Notes under the pieces: model-generated
Databases searched by the model: none
What the model saw: the letters and a program-made list of their open reading frames with translations, nothing else
What the model was told of the DNA's origin: nothing
Part shown: piece after piece, positions 36,731-46,215 of the stretch
Layout: every line of letters begins with the position of its first letter
Position numbering within the stretch: position 1 is the stretch's first letter
Origin: Sutcliffiella rhizosphaerae
GTDB lineage: Bacteria > Bacillota > Bacilli > Bacillales > Bacillaceae_I
Length of the DNA: 64,000 nucleotides
Direction of reading: 5' to 3'
Assembly: GCF_917563925.1 (NCBI RefSeq)
Contig: NZ_CAKJTJ010000001.1
Span: 62,001-126,000, forward strand
Position numbers and translations under genes: made by a program

Positions 36731-37681
36731 ATGGAGATTATTAAGATTGCCCCTCGCGGTTATTGCTACGGCGTTGTGGATGCGATGGTGATTGCTAGAA
36801 ATGCCGCATTAGATACAACATTGCCTCGCCCAATCTACATTTTAGGTATGATTGTTCATAATAAACATGTAACAGATGCTTTTGAAGAAGAAGGTATTAT
36901 CACATTGGACGGTGCAAACCGCCTTGAAATTTTAGATAAGATACAAGAAGGCACTGTAATCTTTACTGCCCATGGTGTTTCACCAGAAGTTAAGCGACTA
37001 GCACGGGAGAAAGGATTAACAACGATTGATGCCACATGTCCAGATGTTACTAGAACTCATGATTTAATTCGTGAAAAAGAAGCACAAGGATACGAAGTAA
37101 TATATATCGGTAAAAAAGGACATCCAGAACCTGAAGGAGCTATAGGGGTTGCTCCTGACATCGTCCACCTAGTTGAAAATGAGGAAGATGTCGATCAGCT
37201 TTCCATCAATAGCGAAAAAATTATTGTTACAAACCAAACAACTATGAGCCAGTGGGATGTAGCTGACATTATGGTAAAAGTTCAGAAGAAATATCCGCAT
37301 GTGGAGCAGCATAAAGAAATTTGCTTAGCTACTCAAGTTAGACAGGAAGCAGTTGCGGAACAAGCAGGACAGGCGGATGTCACGATCGTCGTGGGAGATC
37401 CAAAGAGTAACAACTCTAACCGGCTCGCGCAAGTATCAATGGAAATTGCTGGCACTCAAGCTTATCGCATTTCCGATATAAGTGAACTTAATGTGGAATG
37501 GCTAATGGAAGCGAAAACTGTAGCAGTAACGGCAGGAGCTTCCACTCCGACTCCTATTACTAAAGAAGTCATTCAATTTATTCAGCAATTTGATCCTTTT
37601 AATCAAGAAACATGGAAAACAGAAAAAACTGTACCATTAAAAAAAATATTACCTAAAGTAAAAAAAGCGAAAACTTCATAA
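36731..37681 (+). CDS. ispH: 4-hydroxy-3-methylbut-2-enyl diphosphate reductase
   Basis: 316 residues. It reduces HMBPP to IPP and DMAPP, the last MEP pathway step. The three cluster cysteines are C12 in [12 protein letters not shown], the cysteine of [13 protein letters not shown], and that of [20 protein letters not shown] and NNSNRLAQV are family motifs. I start at ATG 36731 because AGGAGG lies upstream and [12 protein letters not shown] is the usual N-terminus; a longer frame to 36680 is not supported. ispG, the step before, is 10 kb away. Confidence 0.96.
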   Translation: MEIIKIAPRGYCYGVVDAMVIARNAALDTTLPRPIYILGMIVHNKHVTDAFEEEGIITLDGANRLEILDKIQEGTVIFTAHGVSPEVKRLAREKGLTTIDATCPDVTRTHDLIREKEAQGYEVIYIGKKGHPEPEGAIGVAPDIVHLVENEEDVDQLSINSEKIIVTNQTTMSQWDVADIMVKVQKKYPHVEQHKEICLATQVRQEAVAEQAGQADVTIVVGDPKSNNSNRLAQVSMEIAGTQAYRISDISELNVEWLMEAKTVAVTAGASTPTPITKEVIQFIQQFDPFNQETWKTEKTVPLKKILPKVKKAKTS

Positions 37682-37718
37682 TGATTGCATATAGCCTATC
37701 TTAGTCTTGATATTTCCT

Positions 37719-37756
37719 TTCTTGACGAATTAGTTAATGACCTCGAGGGGATGCGG
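37719..37756 (+). repeat. Dispersed intergenic repeat, partial copy 3
   Basis: TTCTTGACGAATTAGTTAATGA then CCTCGAGGGGATGCGG matches the right half of the copy at 57070 (TTCTTGACGGATTGGTTTATA then GACTCGAGGGGCTAGGCG). The left half is not recognisable. Same + orientation as the other copies. Confidence 0.65.
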
Positions 37757-37766
37757 CATTGAAAAC

Positions 37767-37802
37767 AAAAAGTAAGCAGCCATTTGTTGGCCGCTTCTTT
37801 TT
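37767..37802. terminator. Bidirectional terminator between ispH and yqfO
   Basis: AAAAAG(TA)AGC(A)GCC and GGC(C)GCT(TC)TTTTT form the stem. It lies 86 bases after ispH and 7 bases after the yqfO stop on the minus strand. Confidence 0.8.
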
Positions 37803-37808
37803 GTTTTA

Positions 37809-38927
37809 CTACATAAATGTAAAAGGATCTGTATTTGTTTTAGACACTATTACATCAAGCTGCCACTTCTTCCGTTCTGCAGTAGCTTGCAATTTATCTG
37901 CCACACCTTGCTTCATAATTTTTTCTGCGTAATGCCCTGGATCTACTACATTGAGTCCAAGTGCCATTGCATCATGGGCAGTATGGAAATATAGATCTCC
38001 TGTCACATAGACATCTGCTCCTGAATACTTGGCAGCATGAATATATTTGTTTCCATCTCCACCAAGAACAGCAACTTTTTTGATACTACTATTAACATCT
38101 CCTACTACACGTACATTTCGAACATCCAAGCATACTTTTGTATACTCTGCGAATTCTGCCAATGTCATGGATTTTGCTAGCTTTCCTACCCGACCGAGAC
38201 CAAGTTTTTCTCCTTCGTTTTGCAACATGAATATATCATATGCTATCTCTTCATATGGATGAGTTTTGATCAGGGCGTTTAATACTTTTTTCTCCAACGA
38301 AACGGGATAGATAGTTTCCACTTTCACTTCTGCAACCTTTTCAAGCTGCCCTTTTTCCCCGATAAATGGATCGGTACCTTCTAGCGGAAGAAAACGACCT
38401 GCTCCTTTGATAGTGAAGGTACAATGGCTATAGTGTCCAATATGACCTGCTCCTGCGTTACCAAGTGCATTTCTGACCTCATCTTCGTGACTCTCAGGTA
38501 CAAATACACTTAATTTCCGAAGTCCTTCTTCATAGGTAGGAACTAACACTTCTGTATCATTAAGCTTTAAAGCATCTGCTAACAAATCGTTAACGCCTTC
38601 ATTCGTAACATCTAGATTCGTATGTGCTACATAAACCGCAATATCATTTTTGATACATTTTGTAACGATTTTTCCAGCAGGACTTGAATCTGTTACAGTA
38701 GCCAATGCTTTAAAAATCGGAGGATGGTGAGCAATTATTAAGTCAATTTTATTATCAATTGCCTCATCCACAACATGTTCCAAAACATCTAATGTCACCA
38801 TTACTTTTTTAATAGCCTTATTTAATGTGCCTATTTGTAAACCTATTTTATCTCCTTCGACTGCGTACTTCTTGGGAGAGAATTGTTCAAACCATTGAAT
38901 TACTTCATAGCCATTAACTGTTTTCAA
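37809..38927 (-). CDS. yqfO: Nif3-like dinuclear metal hydrolase YqfO
   Basis: 372 residues. The two Nif3 halves flank an inserted PII/CutA-like domain (about 130-235). Metal ligands: IIAHHPPIFKAL near residue 65, VYVAHTNLD near residue 105 and the histidine of DVYVTGDLYFHTAHDAMA late in the protein. Often annotated as GTP cyclohydrolase 1 type 2 on the basis of a Helicobacter homologue, without general support. Its start overlaps trmK by 14 bases, the conserved pairing in Firmicutes. Confidence 0.92.
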   Translation of the reverse strand: MKTVNGYEVIQWFEQFSPKKYAVEGDKIGLQIGTLNKAIKKVMVTLDVLEHVVDEAIDNKIDLIIAHHPPIFKALATVTDSSPAGKIVTKCIKNDIAVYVAHTNLDVTNEGVNDLLADALKLNDTEVLVPTYEEGLRKLSVFVPESHEDEVRNALGNAGAGHIGHYSHCTFTIKGAGRFLPLEGTDPFIGEKGQLEKVAEVKVETIYPVSLEKKVLNALIKTHPYEEIAYDIFMLQNEGEKLGLGRVGKLAKSMTLAEFAEYTKVCLDVRNVRVVGDVNSSIKKVAVLGGDGNKYIHAAKYSGADVYVTGDLYFHTAHDAMALGLNVVDPGHYAEKIMKQGVADKLQATAERKKWQLDVIVSKTNTDPFTFM

Positions 38928-39633
38928 TCTTCAATACCTCCTCCACCAATCGTATATTTTCATTTAGTTCCTTCATTTTCTTTTCATTCGCTTCTGATTT
39001 TGCAGCAGTCTCAAGTTGTTCTACGATTCTTTTCCAGTGGGCAAGTTCATGAGACCATTTCTTAAGGAATATCTCATTTCTTTCCTTTGCTAAAAATGGA
39101 CCAACCAATAAGTAAGCAGATTTATTATCTTTATAAGGCTGTGTTTCTTCCCCACGCTTGGCAACCAAAATCTCGTAAATTCTTCCGTCTTCCTGAAGTA
39201 TGGTCTCTGCTACAAGCTCCCATTTATTTTGAAGTAACCATAACCGAATTTTTTTTGCACCAATGTTTGGTTGAAGAATAAGCGTTTGAACACCTTCTAA
39301 TTTTTCTTTGCCTTTTTCAAGGATGGATTGAATCAATGTCCCTCCCATACCAGCAATGGTAAGGCAAGTTACTTCATTAGGAAAAATAACATCTAAGCCG
39401 TCTCCCTTTCTAACTTCAATAACATGTTCTAATTCTGTTTTTCTTACTTGTTGAAGGGCAGATTGGTAAGGGCCTTCTACTACTTCCCCAGCGATACCGC
39501 TTTTTATTATCCCTTGTAAATATGCATAACATGGCAAGTAGGCATGATCTGATCCGATATCAGCAAGTATACTTTCCTTAGGAATGTGTGCAGCTACTGC
39601 TTCTAATCTTTTTGAAAGCTTTAGTTCATTCAT
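38914..39633 (-). CDS. trmK: tRNA (adenine-22-N1)-methyltransferase
   Basis: 239 residues. A class I SAM-binding fold with ILADIGSDHAYLPCYAYL (motif I) and KGDGLDVI; CLTIAGMGGTLIQSIL and LILQPNIGAKKIRLWL are TrmK landmarks, followed by a C-terminal coiled coil (about 195-239). It methylates A22 in the D-loop of bacterial tRNA(Ser) and others. First gene of the trmK-yqfO pair. Confidence 0.93.
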   Translation of the reverse strand: MNELKLSKRLEAVAAHIPKESILADIGSDHAYLPCYAYLQGIIKSGIAGEVVEGPYQSALQQVRKTELEHVIEVRKGDGLDVIFPNEVTCLTIAGMGGTLIQSILEKGKEKLEGVQTLILQPNIGAKKIRLWLLQNKWELVAETILQEDGRIYEILVAKRGEETQPYKDNKSAYLLVGPFLAKERNEIFLKKWSHELAHWKRIVEQLETAAKSEANEKKMKELNENIRLVEEVLKIENS

Positions 39634-39781
39634 TTATAAATTCCTCACTGCTTATGTATTTGTATTTATTACAAAAAGTTTTAGCACCCCTCTCAGTCCT
39701 GAAAAGCATAACATTAGGTTTTACCTTCATGATGAATTGTTTAGGAACTTGAGGGGCTTCCATTATTCTTTCATATTTAGT

Positions 39782-39818
39782 AAAAAAAACCCTTCACAAA
39801 TGCAAAGGATTTTTTTAT
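39782..39818 (-). terminator. Candidate terminator in the trmK/cccA gap
   Basis: Minus strand AATCCTT-tgcatttgtg-AAGGGTT followed by eight T. It lies about 110 bases after the cccA stop. The rest of the 293-base gap has nothing I can name. Confidence 0.65.
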
Positions 39819-39926
39819 TTTATAGCACTGTTAAACTTGGAAGTTGATTTTCATCAAGACTTGCAAGGGTTAGACCGTCCACTTTAACATAGCCTATATA
39901 GTAAAACGTTTTCTTAATGAACTAAA

Positions 39927-40316
39927 TTATTCTTCGCCTTCTTCGCCTTCTTCACTTTGAGCTCCATTAGCAAGCCACTCAGCAAGAATTTCTGCTTCTT
40001 TAGGTGTCGCTTGGTTAGCTGGCATTGAACCTTGTCCATTAATAATGATGTCTTTAATTTCCTCTTCGGAAAGTTTCTCACCAACATCCGTTAATGCCGG
40101 CGCAGCACCTGCTCCTTCTAAGTTTCCACCATGACAGCCGATACAAGAGCCTTGCTGATAAATTTCTTCTGCAGATAAATCTACTACTTCATCTTCGCCG
40201 GACGCAATTTTTTCCGCTTGATTAAGTCCAACGAAAGATAATAAGAACATGAGTCCTAAACCTAGTACTGCAATGAATGCAAAAGGAATAAGTGGGTTAC
40301 GATTCATGCTATTCAA
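39927..40316 (-). CDS. cccA: Membrane-anchored cytochrome c550
   Basis: 129 residues. An N-terminal membrane helix (IPFAFIAVLGLGLMFLLSFVG) tethers a small extracytoplasmic domain with one haem-binding CIGCH at about residue 60 and the axial methionine in GQGSMPANQ. The C-terminus is a run of glutamate and glycine. It carries electrons between the bc1-type complex and oxidases. No SigB or Spo0A element was identified upstream. SD GGAGG before the ATG. Confidence 0.92.
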   Translation of the reverse strand: MNSMNRNPLIPFAFIAVLGLGLMFLLSFVGLNQAEKIASGEDEVVDLSAEEIYQQGSCIGCHGGNLEGAGAAPALTDVGEKLSEEEIKDIIINGQGSMPANQATPKEAEILAEWLANGAQSEEGEEGEE

Positions 40317-40435
40317 ACCTCCTTATGTACATGTACGTGAGTCAATTCTTATACAAGCACTCTCTATTTTACTTTATATTTTACTATAGGAAAAGACTAA
40401 AATGCTAACTTCTCTCTGAAATTCACAGTTTAGAC

Positions 40436-40467
40436 AAAAACCTTCATCTTTTCGGATGAAGGTTTTC
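40436..40467 (-). terminator. Terminator of acyl-CoA dehydrogenase gene
   Basis: AAACCTTCATC-TTTTCG-GATGAAGGTTT with A run to the left and TTTC to the right; 69 bases after the stop at 40536. Confidence 0.88.
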
Positions 40468-40535
40468 TTGAAACTTAATAGTTATTATACCTCAATCAAA
40501 GAAAAGGCATGTGTCATGGCAAAATATTTTTGTAA

Positions 40536-41675
40536 TTATATTCCTAAAGAGCGGGCAATCACCATTCTTTGCACTTCTGATGTCCCTTCTCCTATTTCTA
40601 ATAGCTTTCCGTCACGCATAAAACGCTCTACATGATATTCTTTCATGTAGCCATAACCACCGTGGAGTTGAACGGCTTGGTCTGCAATTTCCATACAAAC
40701 CTCTGATGCATATAGTTTGCACATAGATGCTTCTTTTGAAAAAGGTCTACCTTGATCTTTTAACCAAGCGGCTTTATATACCATCGTTCTTGCCAGTTCA
40801 AGTTTCATGGCCATATCAGCCAACTTAAATTGATTAATTTGAAAACTGGATAAGGAACGTCCAAATTGTTTTCTCTCTTGAGAGTAAGCGAGCGCTCGCT
40901 CAAAAGCGGCTTGTGCAATACCAACCGCCATAGCACCTATACCGATACGCCCACCATCTAGAGTAATTAAAAACTGTCTGAAGCCCTCTCCGCGCTTACC
41001 CAGTAAATTCTCTTGTGGTACTCGGACATCTTCTAAAACCAGTTCGGTTGTATTGGAAGCATTTAGTCCCATTTTTTCGTAGTTATCTATAACCTCAAAA
41101 CCTTTTGCATCAGTCGGAACAATAATTGCAGAAATTTCTTTTTCATTCCCTTGCTTATCTGTTATGGCTGTCAAGGCAAGATGTTTGGAGTATGTTGCAT
41201 TTGTAATAAAACATTTATTCCCATTAATGATGTAGTCGCTTCCATCTTCTATTGCGGTAGTTTGGGTTCCACCGGCATCTGATCCGGCATTTGGTTCCGT
41301 TAACCCAAATGCACCTAACGATTCACCTCTACAGATTGGCACTAAATACTTCTGCTTCTGTTCTTCTGTACCAAAAAGGTTAAGTGGGGCTCCACCTAGA
41401 GAGACATGTGCAGAATAAGTTATCCCAGTGGATCCACATGCTCGGCTCAATTCTTCGACCACTATGGCAAAGCTTACAGTATCTGCTCCTGCCCCTTCAT
41501 ATTCTTCTGGAAATGGGAGACCCATCATTCCTAAATCTGATAATTGTTTGAAAATCTCAATCGGAAACTTTTTATCACGATCACGTTGTAGTGCACCAGG
41601 TGCCACCACTTCATCAGAAAACTCTTTAATTGTTTTCTTAATCATCGCTTGTTCTGACGTCAAATCAAAATTCAA
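40536..41675 (-). CDS. acdA: Acyl-CoA dehydrogenase
   Basis: 379 residues, standard length. It removes two hydrogens from acyl-CoA with FAD in fatty-acid or branched-chain degradation. FGLTEPNAGSDAGGTQTTA and CFITNATYSKHLAL form the FAD pocket; LHGGYGYMKEYHVERFMRD holds the nucleotide loop, with the catalytic glutamate in LEIGEGTSEVQRMVIARSLG. I start it at TTG 41675, 6 bases after GGGGGGA, giving MNFDLTSEQ; a longer frame to 41759 crosses the promoter. The promoter and a cre-like site lie at 41745-41793. Resembles B. subtilis AcdA; chain length specificity is not readable. Confidence 0.92.
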   Translation of the reverse strand: MNFDLTSEQAMIKKTIKEFSDEVVAPGALQRDRDKKFPIEIFKQLSDLGMMGLPFPEEYEGAGADTVSFAIVVEELSRACGSTGITYSAHVSLGGAPLNLFGTEEQKQKYLVPICRGESLGAFGLTEPNAGSDAGGTQTTAIEDGSDYIINGNKCFITNATYSKHLALTAITDKQGNEKEISAIIVPTDAKGFEVIDNYEKMGLNASNTTELVLEDVRVPQENLLGKRGEGFRQFLITLDGGRIGIGAMAVGIAQAAFERALAYSQERKQFGRSLSSFQINQFKLADMAMKLELARTMVYKAAWLKDQGRPFSKEASMCKLYASEVCMEIADQAVQLHGGYGYMKEYHVERFMRDGKLLEIGEGTSEVQRMVIARSLGI

Positions 41676-41744
41676 AACTATTCCCCCCTTGTTGTTTAGA
41701 AAACAAAAGCCAGAGCTAATCATTTTCTTCCATCTAACACCTAT

Positions 41745-41758
41745 TGAATACGCTTTCA
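41745..41758. promoter_or_regulatory. cre-like site (CcpA) at the acdA promoter
   Basis: TGAATACGCTTTCA matches the consensus TGWAAnCGnTnWCA at all but one fixed position on either strand. It starts just downstream of the -10 of the acdA promoter, where CcpA binding represses. Carbon catabolite repression of this enzyme is implied. Confidence 0.62.
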
Positions 41759-41763
41759 TTTGT

Positions 41764-41793
41764 ATTATAATGGATTCAAGGGAATTTTCACAA
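41764..41793 (-). promoter_or_regulatory. SigA-type promoter of acdA
   Basis: Minus strand TTGTGA, 18-base spacer, TATAAT. It ends 88 bases before the TTG start. Confidence 0.6.
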
Positions 41794-41822
41794 CTTTTTA
41801 AAATTATAAAATTATTTAAAAA

Positions 41823-42344
41823 CTACATTACGATAACTTTCACCACTAACAAAACCATCGTTAATATTGCTGCAATATTTAGGTAGTACCATTTCTTCAA
41901 GTAGCCTATCAAAAACCATATTAAAGCTTGGATTGTTATGAATATAAAGGTTCCTGGCATTTGAATCTCCATAATATCCAATACTTTTATCGTTAGGATA
42001 AGAATTAAAATCGCTTTTATCGTTACTGTAATGTGCTGAAGTAATTGTTCTTCCCGAAAAACAAAAAAACCAATAATAGAAAGGAAAACAAAAAAAGTTA
42101 CTAGGAGCATTTGCAAATCAACTTGCATTTCAGTAAAATAAATGACAAGAAATGTTATTGGTACCAACAAACACAATAGTATCGCATATACTTGTTTAAA
42201 TATTTTTCTTTTTACTAAACGAATGGGTTCTTCGCCCTCTGTATATAGTGCCATCAAATAATTACAGTATTGCTCCGGTAATAGGCGACTTTTTTTCCAA
42301 TATTCTATTTCCTGGATAATGGTTTCTTTCCTTTGTCTATTCAC
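41823..42344 (-). CDS. Hypothetical membrane protein between sigA and acdA
   Basis: 173 residues. The N-terminal 45 are soluble (IEYWKKSRLLPEQYCNYLMA), followed by about five membrane helices. The N-terminal YWKxxRLLPEQYxxYL segment resembles short leader domains in other Bacillus membrane proteins, but I do not recognise a named family. It ends 43 bases upstream of the -35 of the acdA promoter on the same strand. Function unknown. Confidence 0.72.
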   Translation of the reverse strand: MNRQRKETIIQEIEYWKKSRLLPEQYCNYLMALYTEGEEPIRLVKRKIFKQVYAILLCLLVPITFLVIYFTEMQVDLQMLLVTFFVFLSIIGFFVFREEQLLQHITVTIKAILILILTIKVLDIMEIQMPGTFIFITIQALIWFLIGYLKKWYYLNIAAILTMVLLVVKVIVM

Positions 42345-42406
42345 ATCTTACACTCCTAATGCAGGTGTATCAGCAGATAACTGAAAATTTAAAAATTACT
42401 GAATTG

Positions 42407-42454
42407 CAAAAAAAGAGAAATAGTCTACTCTTTTATAAAAAGCAAACTATTTCC
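42407..42454 (-). terminator. Terminator of the yqxD-dnaG-sigA operon
   Basis: GAAATAGT / ACTATTTC arms around a 21-base loop; the minus strand continues TCTTTTTTTGC. It lies 13 bases after the sigA stop. Confidence 0.75.
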
Positions 42455-42467
42455 ATAACGCATTTTT

Positions 42468-43595
42468 CTATTCAAGGAAATCTTTTAGACGCTTGCTGCG
42501 GCTAGGGTGTCTTAATTTACGAAGCGCCTTGGCTTCAATTTGACGGATACGTTCTCTCGTAACACCGAACACTTTACCGACTTCTTCTAAAGTTCTTGTA
42601 CGACCATCATCTAAGCCAAAACGGAGTCTTAATACGTTTTCTTCACGATCAGTTAGCGTATCTAAAACATCTTCCAATTGTTCTTTTAAGAGTTCGTATG
42701 CTGCATGATCTGAAGGTGATGTAGCATCCTGGTCTTCAATGAAATCACCTAGGTGAGAATCATCCTCTTCCCCAATCGGTGTTTCAAGTGAAACAGGCTC
42801 CTGAGCAATCTTTAGAATTTCACGTACTTTATCTGGGGTAAGGTCCATGTCTTCTGCGATTTCTTCAGGTGATGGTTCACGTCCTAAATCTTGCAAGAGT
42901 TGACGTTGAACACGAATTAATTTATTTATCGTTTCTACCATATGAACTGGAATACGGATCGTTCTTGCTTGGTCAGCAATTGCACGTGTTATAGCTTGTC
43001 GAATCCACCATGTGGCATATGTAGAAAATTTGAAGCCCTTTCGGTAATCAAATTTTTCTACTGCTTTGATAAGCCCCATATTACCTTCTTGAATTAAGTC
43101 AAGAAAGAGCATCCCACGACCGACATATCGTTTTGCAATACTAACTACTAAACGAAGGTTTGCCTCTGCAAGGCGTCTTTTTGCTTCTTCATCGCCTTCT
43201 TCAATTCGGTTTGCCAAATTGATTTCCTCTTCGGCGGAAAGAAGGTCTACTCGCCCAATTTCTTTCAAGTACATTCTAACTGGGTCATTGATTTTCACCC
43301 CAGGAGGTACTGTAAGGTCATTAAGATCAAACTCTTCTTCTTTTGCAAGTTGTTGGGTATTTGGATCATCATCAGTTTCTGTTTCACTGATAATCTCTAC
43401 CCCTTGCTCTCCAAGGTATTCGTAGTATTCATCCATTTGATCTGATTCTATCTCAAATCCAGCCATCTTCTCGGCAATTTCTTCATAGGTTAGGACACCA
43501 CGTTTTTTACCTATCTCTGTTAACTGTTCTTTTACTTGGTCGATGGTTAATTCTGTTTCCATCTCTTTTGATTGCGCTGATTTTTCAGGCATCAA
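42468..43595 (-). CDS. sigA: Primary sigma factor SigA (RpoD)
   Basis: 375 residues. Region 1.1 is about 1-80; region 1.2 starts at [20 protein letters not shown]; regions 2.1-2.4 contain [37 protein letters not shown] and [20 protein letters not shown]; region 4.2 is the helix-turn-helix [20 protein letters not shown]. It directs RNA polymerase to housekeeping promoters. Third gene of the macromolecular synthesis operon after dnaG, 42 bases downstream. Confidence 0.97.
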   Translation of the reverse strand: MMPEKSAQSKEMETELTIDQVKEQLTEIGKKRGVLTYEEIAEKMAGFEIESDQMDEYYEYLGEQGVEIISETETDDDPNTQQLAKEEEFDLNDLTVPPGVKINDPVRMYLKEIGRVDLLSAEEEINLANRIEEGDEEAKRRLAEANLRLVVSIAKRYVGRGMLFLDLIQEGNMGLIKAVEKFDYRKGFKFSTYATWWIRQAITRAIADQARTIRIPVHMVETINKLIRVQRQLLQDLGREPSPEEIAEDMDLTPDKVREILKIAQEPVSLETPIGEEDDSHLGDFIEDQDATSPSDHAAYELLKEQLEDVLDTLTDREENVLRLRFGLDDGRTRTLEEVGKVFGVTRERIRQIEAKALRKLRHPSRSKRLKDFLE

Positions 43596-43637
43596 ATGTC
43601 CCCTCCTTCCAACATTGAACGCGATAAAGAGGTATAT

Positions 43638-45452
43638 TTATTGTTTTAACTCTTTTTTCATTTGGATAATTTCCATCGCGATTTTTGCAGCACCTAGAAA
43701 ATCACTTTGTGCTTCTGCTTGTTTCTTTTCTTGTTCTTTATCTTTTATTGTTAACAACTTTGGATAATTAAACACCTGTTTCATATAATCATGCAGGACT
43801 GCCTCACTTATTTCTTCCTCAAGGTGCAACATTCCCAGTTCAGAAATGACCCTCTTTAAATCCGGCTCTGGGATGCGTTCCATGAAAATACTGACATTAG
43901 GCTCATATCCTTCTTCATAAAAAGCATAAAGATAGGTAGCTATGGCACGATGCTCTTCTAAAATAAAGGACCCTTGAATGGAATCTTGAACTTTTTCAGA
44001 TACACTTTTGTTTTTCAACATATGTGCCACTAAGTATCTTTCAGCATTTAAGTAGGCGGGTTTTAGTGCCTGGGTGAATACTTTTGGCCTATTAGCTATA
44101 TTTATTCTATTTTGTTCAGTATAATCCTTTTTTTGCTTAAGAGATTTATAAACTTGGAATTGCTGTTCCTTTAAAGCATCCAGTGAAATGGAAAACTCAT
44201 CTGATAATTGACGTAGATAGTGATCACGCTCAACCGCCTTGTTAAGCATGCTGATTTCTTTTAACACATCTTCTACATACCGGATTCTTTCTCCTTCATC
44301 CTTCATGTTTCTACCTCTACGCAGAAACAATAGCTTGAATGACATAAACGTTAAACTTGCCCCTATTACATCCTGCTTAAAGGAATCAGGTCCTTTGCTG
44401 CGGATATAGTCATCAGGGTCCATTTTATCAGGAAGCATAGCAATTCTTACATAACAACCTTGCTGGATAAGAAGTGATGCCGCCTTGTATGCCGCTTCCA
44501 CACCAGCATTGTCTCCATCATAACAGATGGTGACATTTTCGACGTGTCTTCGGATTATTCTTGCATGATCCTCTGTAAGAGAAGTCCCCATTGTAGCGAT
44601 AGAGTTTGGAAATCCTGCCCCGTCTGCAGCAATAACATCAGCAAATCCCTCGAAGAGAATGACACGTTCTAATTTTCTAAAATGAGGGCGTGCCTGGTGA
44701 AAATTATAAAGTATCTTGCTTTTATTAAATATGGTGGTTTCTGGAGAATTTAAGTATTTCGGTTCTCCTTCACATAATACTCTCCCGGAAAAAGCTATGA
44801 CATTCCCTTTGTGGTCATGAATCGGAAACATAATTCTATTTCTGAATCTATCATAGTACTCCGCAGTATGTTCCTTTTCAATTAATAAGCCTGCCTTTTC
44901 GAGAAGCTGTGAGCTGTATCCTCTTTTACTAAGGAATTTCAATGCAAAATCCCAACTATTAAGAGAATAACCAACTCCAAACCTCTTTAATACTTCATCG
45001 GTAAAGCCTCTCCCGGTGATATAGTCATACGCTTCTTGCCCTTCTTTTGTATTTAACAATAAATGATGGTAAAATTTATGAAGTAAAGCATGGGCGTCCA
45101 TCATCCATTTTGTATCACTTGGCTTTTTGGCTTGTTCTAAGTTAGAAGTATCAGGTACATCCACTTCCACATTGGCGGACTTTGCAAGCTTTTGTGCAGC
45201 CTCTACAAAGCTTATACCTTCTATCTCCATCACAAAATTAAAAGCATTTCCTCCTGCACCACAACCAAAACAATGATAGATTTGTTTATCAGGAGAAACT
45301 GAAAAAGAGGGGGTACTTTCTCCGTGAAAAGGACAAAGTCCGAAATAATTACGGCCTTGTTTCTTTAATTGCACATATTCACTTATAACATCAACTATGT
45401 CGTTAGACTGTCTGATTTGATCAATGGTTTGTTCAGGAATTCGATAATTCAT
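43638..45452 (-). CDS. dnaG: DNA primase
   Basis: 604 residues. It synthesises RNA primers at the replication fork. The CHC2 zinc finger has C40, H43, C61 and C64 (LCPFHGESTPSFSV, YHCFGCGAGG). The TOPRIM domain (about 255-340) contains VILFEGFADVIAADGAGF and TICYDGDNAGVEAAYKA. The C-terminal helicase-binding domain runs to the end. It follows yqxD by 30 bases and precedes sigA. Confidence 0.97.
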   Translation of the reverse strand: MNYRIPEQTIDQIRQSNDIVDVISEYVQLKKQGRNYFGLCPFHGESTPSFSVSPDKQIYHCFGCGAGGNAFNFVMEIEGISFVEAAQKLAKSANVEVDVPDTSNLEQAKKPSDTKWMMDAHALLHKFYHHLLLNTKEGQEAYDYITGRGFTDEVLKRFGVGYSLNSWDFALKFLSKRGYSSQLLEKAGLLIEKEHTAEYYDRFRNRIMFPIHDHKGNVIAFSGRVLCEGEPKYLNSPETTIFNKSKILYNFHQARPHFRKLERVILFEGFADVIAADGAGFPNSIATMGTSLTEDHARIIRRHVENVTICYDGDNAGVEAAYKAASLLIQQGCYVRIAMLPDKMDPDDYIRSKGPDSFKQDVIGASLTFMSFKLLFLRRGRNMKDEGERIRYVEDVLKEISMLNKAVERDHYLRQLSDEFSISLDALKEQQFQVYKSLKQKKDYTEQNRINIANRPKVFTQALKPAYLNAERYLVAHMLKNKSVSEKVQDSIQGSFILEEHRAIATYLYAFYEEGYEPNVSIFMERIPEPDLKRVISELGMLHLEEEISEAVLHDYMKQVFNYPKLLTIKDKEQEKKQAEAQSDFLGAAKIAMEIIQMKKELKQ

Positions 45453-45482
45453 AACAACACTCCGTGACTATTAATTCTCTCT

Positions 45483-45953
45483 CTATTCGAGAATTCCTGC
45501 AATTTTCGACAAAGTTTTTTTAAGTGTATGGACAAATCTTTCCCTGTCTGTATTTGTAAAAGCTTTTGGACCTTTTGAATGGTTCCCTTTTCTTCGTTCT
45601 TTTGCGGAAAGAAATCTCATATGAAGGCTCGTTTCCATTTCACTCTCTTCATACTGTTTTCCACGTGGAGAGAGAACATAAACGTTTCGTGACACAAGCA
45701 TACTTGCAAGACCAATATCTTGGGTAACTACGATATCTAGTCTTTTCGCATGATTTAGAATATACATATCTGCTGACTCTTTTTCATCATCAACATATGT
45801 CCAGTGTCCTTCCGTTTTATTGGTCATGACGTGGGAATAGGAAGCAATGTAATACACATCCAATTTATATGTATGACTTATTCTGCTAATTTCTTCTTTT
45901 ACAGGACAAGCATCAGCGTCCACCCATATTGTAGGTTTACGATTATTTTGCAT
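45483..45953 (-). CDS. yqxD: DUF188/YaiI family PIN-like protein YqxD
   Basis: 156 residues. TIWVDADACPVKEEI and VVTQDIGLASMLVSRNVYVL are the DUF188 motifs, a PIN-like fold with conserved aspartates that suggests nuclease activity, not demonstrated. First gene of yqxD-dnaG-sigA. No clear SD; a weak GGGAAGG lies about 20 bases upstream. Confidence 0.88.
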   Translation of the reverse strand: MQNNRKPTIWVDADACPVKEEISRISHTYKLDVYYIASYSHVMTNKTEGHWTYVDDEKESADMYILNHAKRLDIVVTQDIGLASMLVSRNVYVLSPRGKQYEESEMETSLHMRFLSAKERRKGNHSKGPKAFTNTDRERFVHTLKKTLSKIAGILE

Positions 45954-46183
45954 GTTAAATGGTTTCTACATCCCTTCCCAAAAACCTTCTTTTTTCGATA
46001 TCTTTTTTGCAGTTGTCGAACGAAACTTTAGATGTGTCCTTGACATATTGTTAGTTTTAGTTTATTCGATAATCCACCACTCTAAACCTAATGGATTAAT
46101 TTTTTTATCACAATTTTTTATTATAATATAAACTTATGTATTTTACTACTAATTTAACTAGTGATATTTAGACCGTCTAGACC

Positions 46184-46215
46184 ATAAAAAAGAGCACTTG
46201 TAGAAGCGCTCTTAT
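46184..46215 (-). terminator. Terminator of yqfL
   Basis: Minus strand AAGAGCgcttctacaagtGCTCTTTTTTATGG, overlapping the yqfL stop codon. Confidence 0.85.

Noticed and set aside
41676-41759. 28-residue N-terminal extension of the acyl-CoA dehydrogenase
   Set aside because: It runs through the cre-like site and downstream of the -10, and the family N-terminus begins at the TTG with a good SD.
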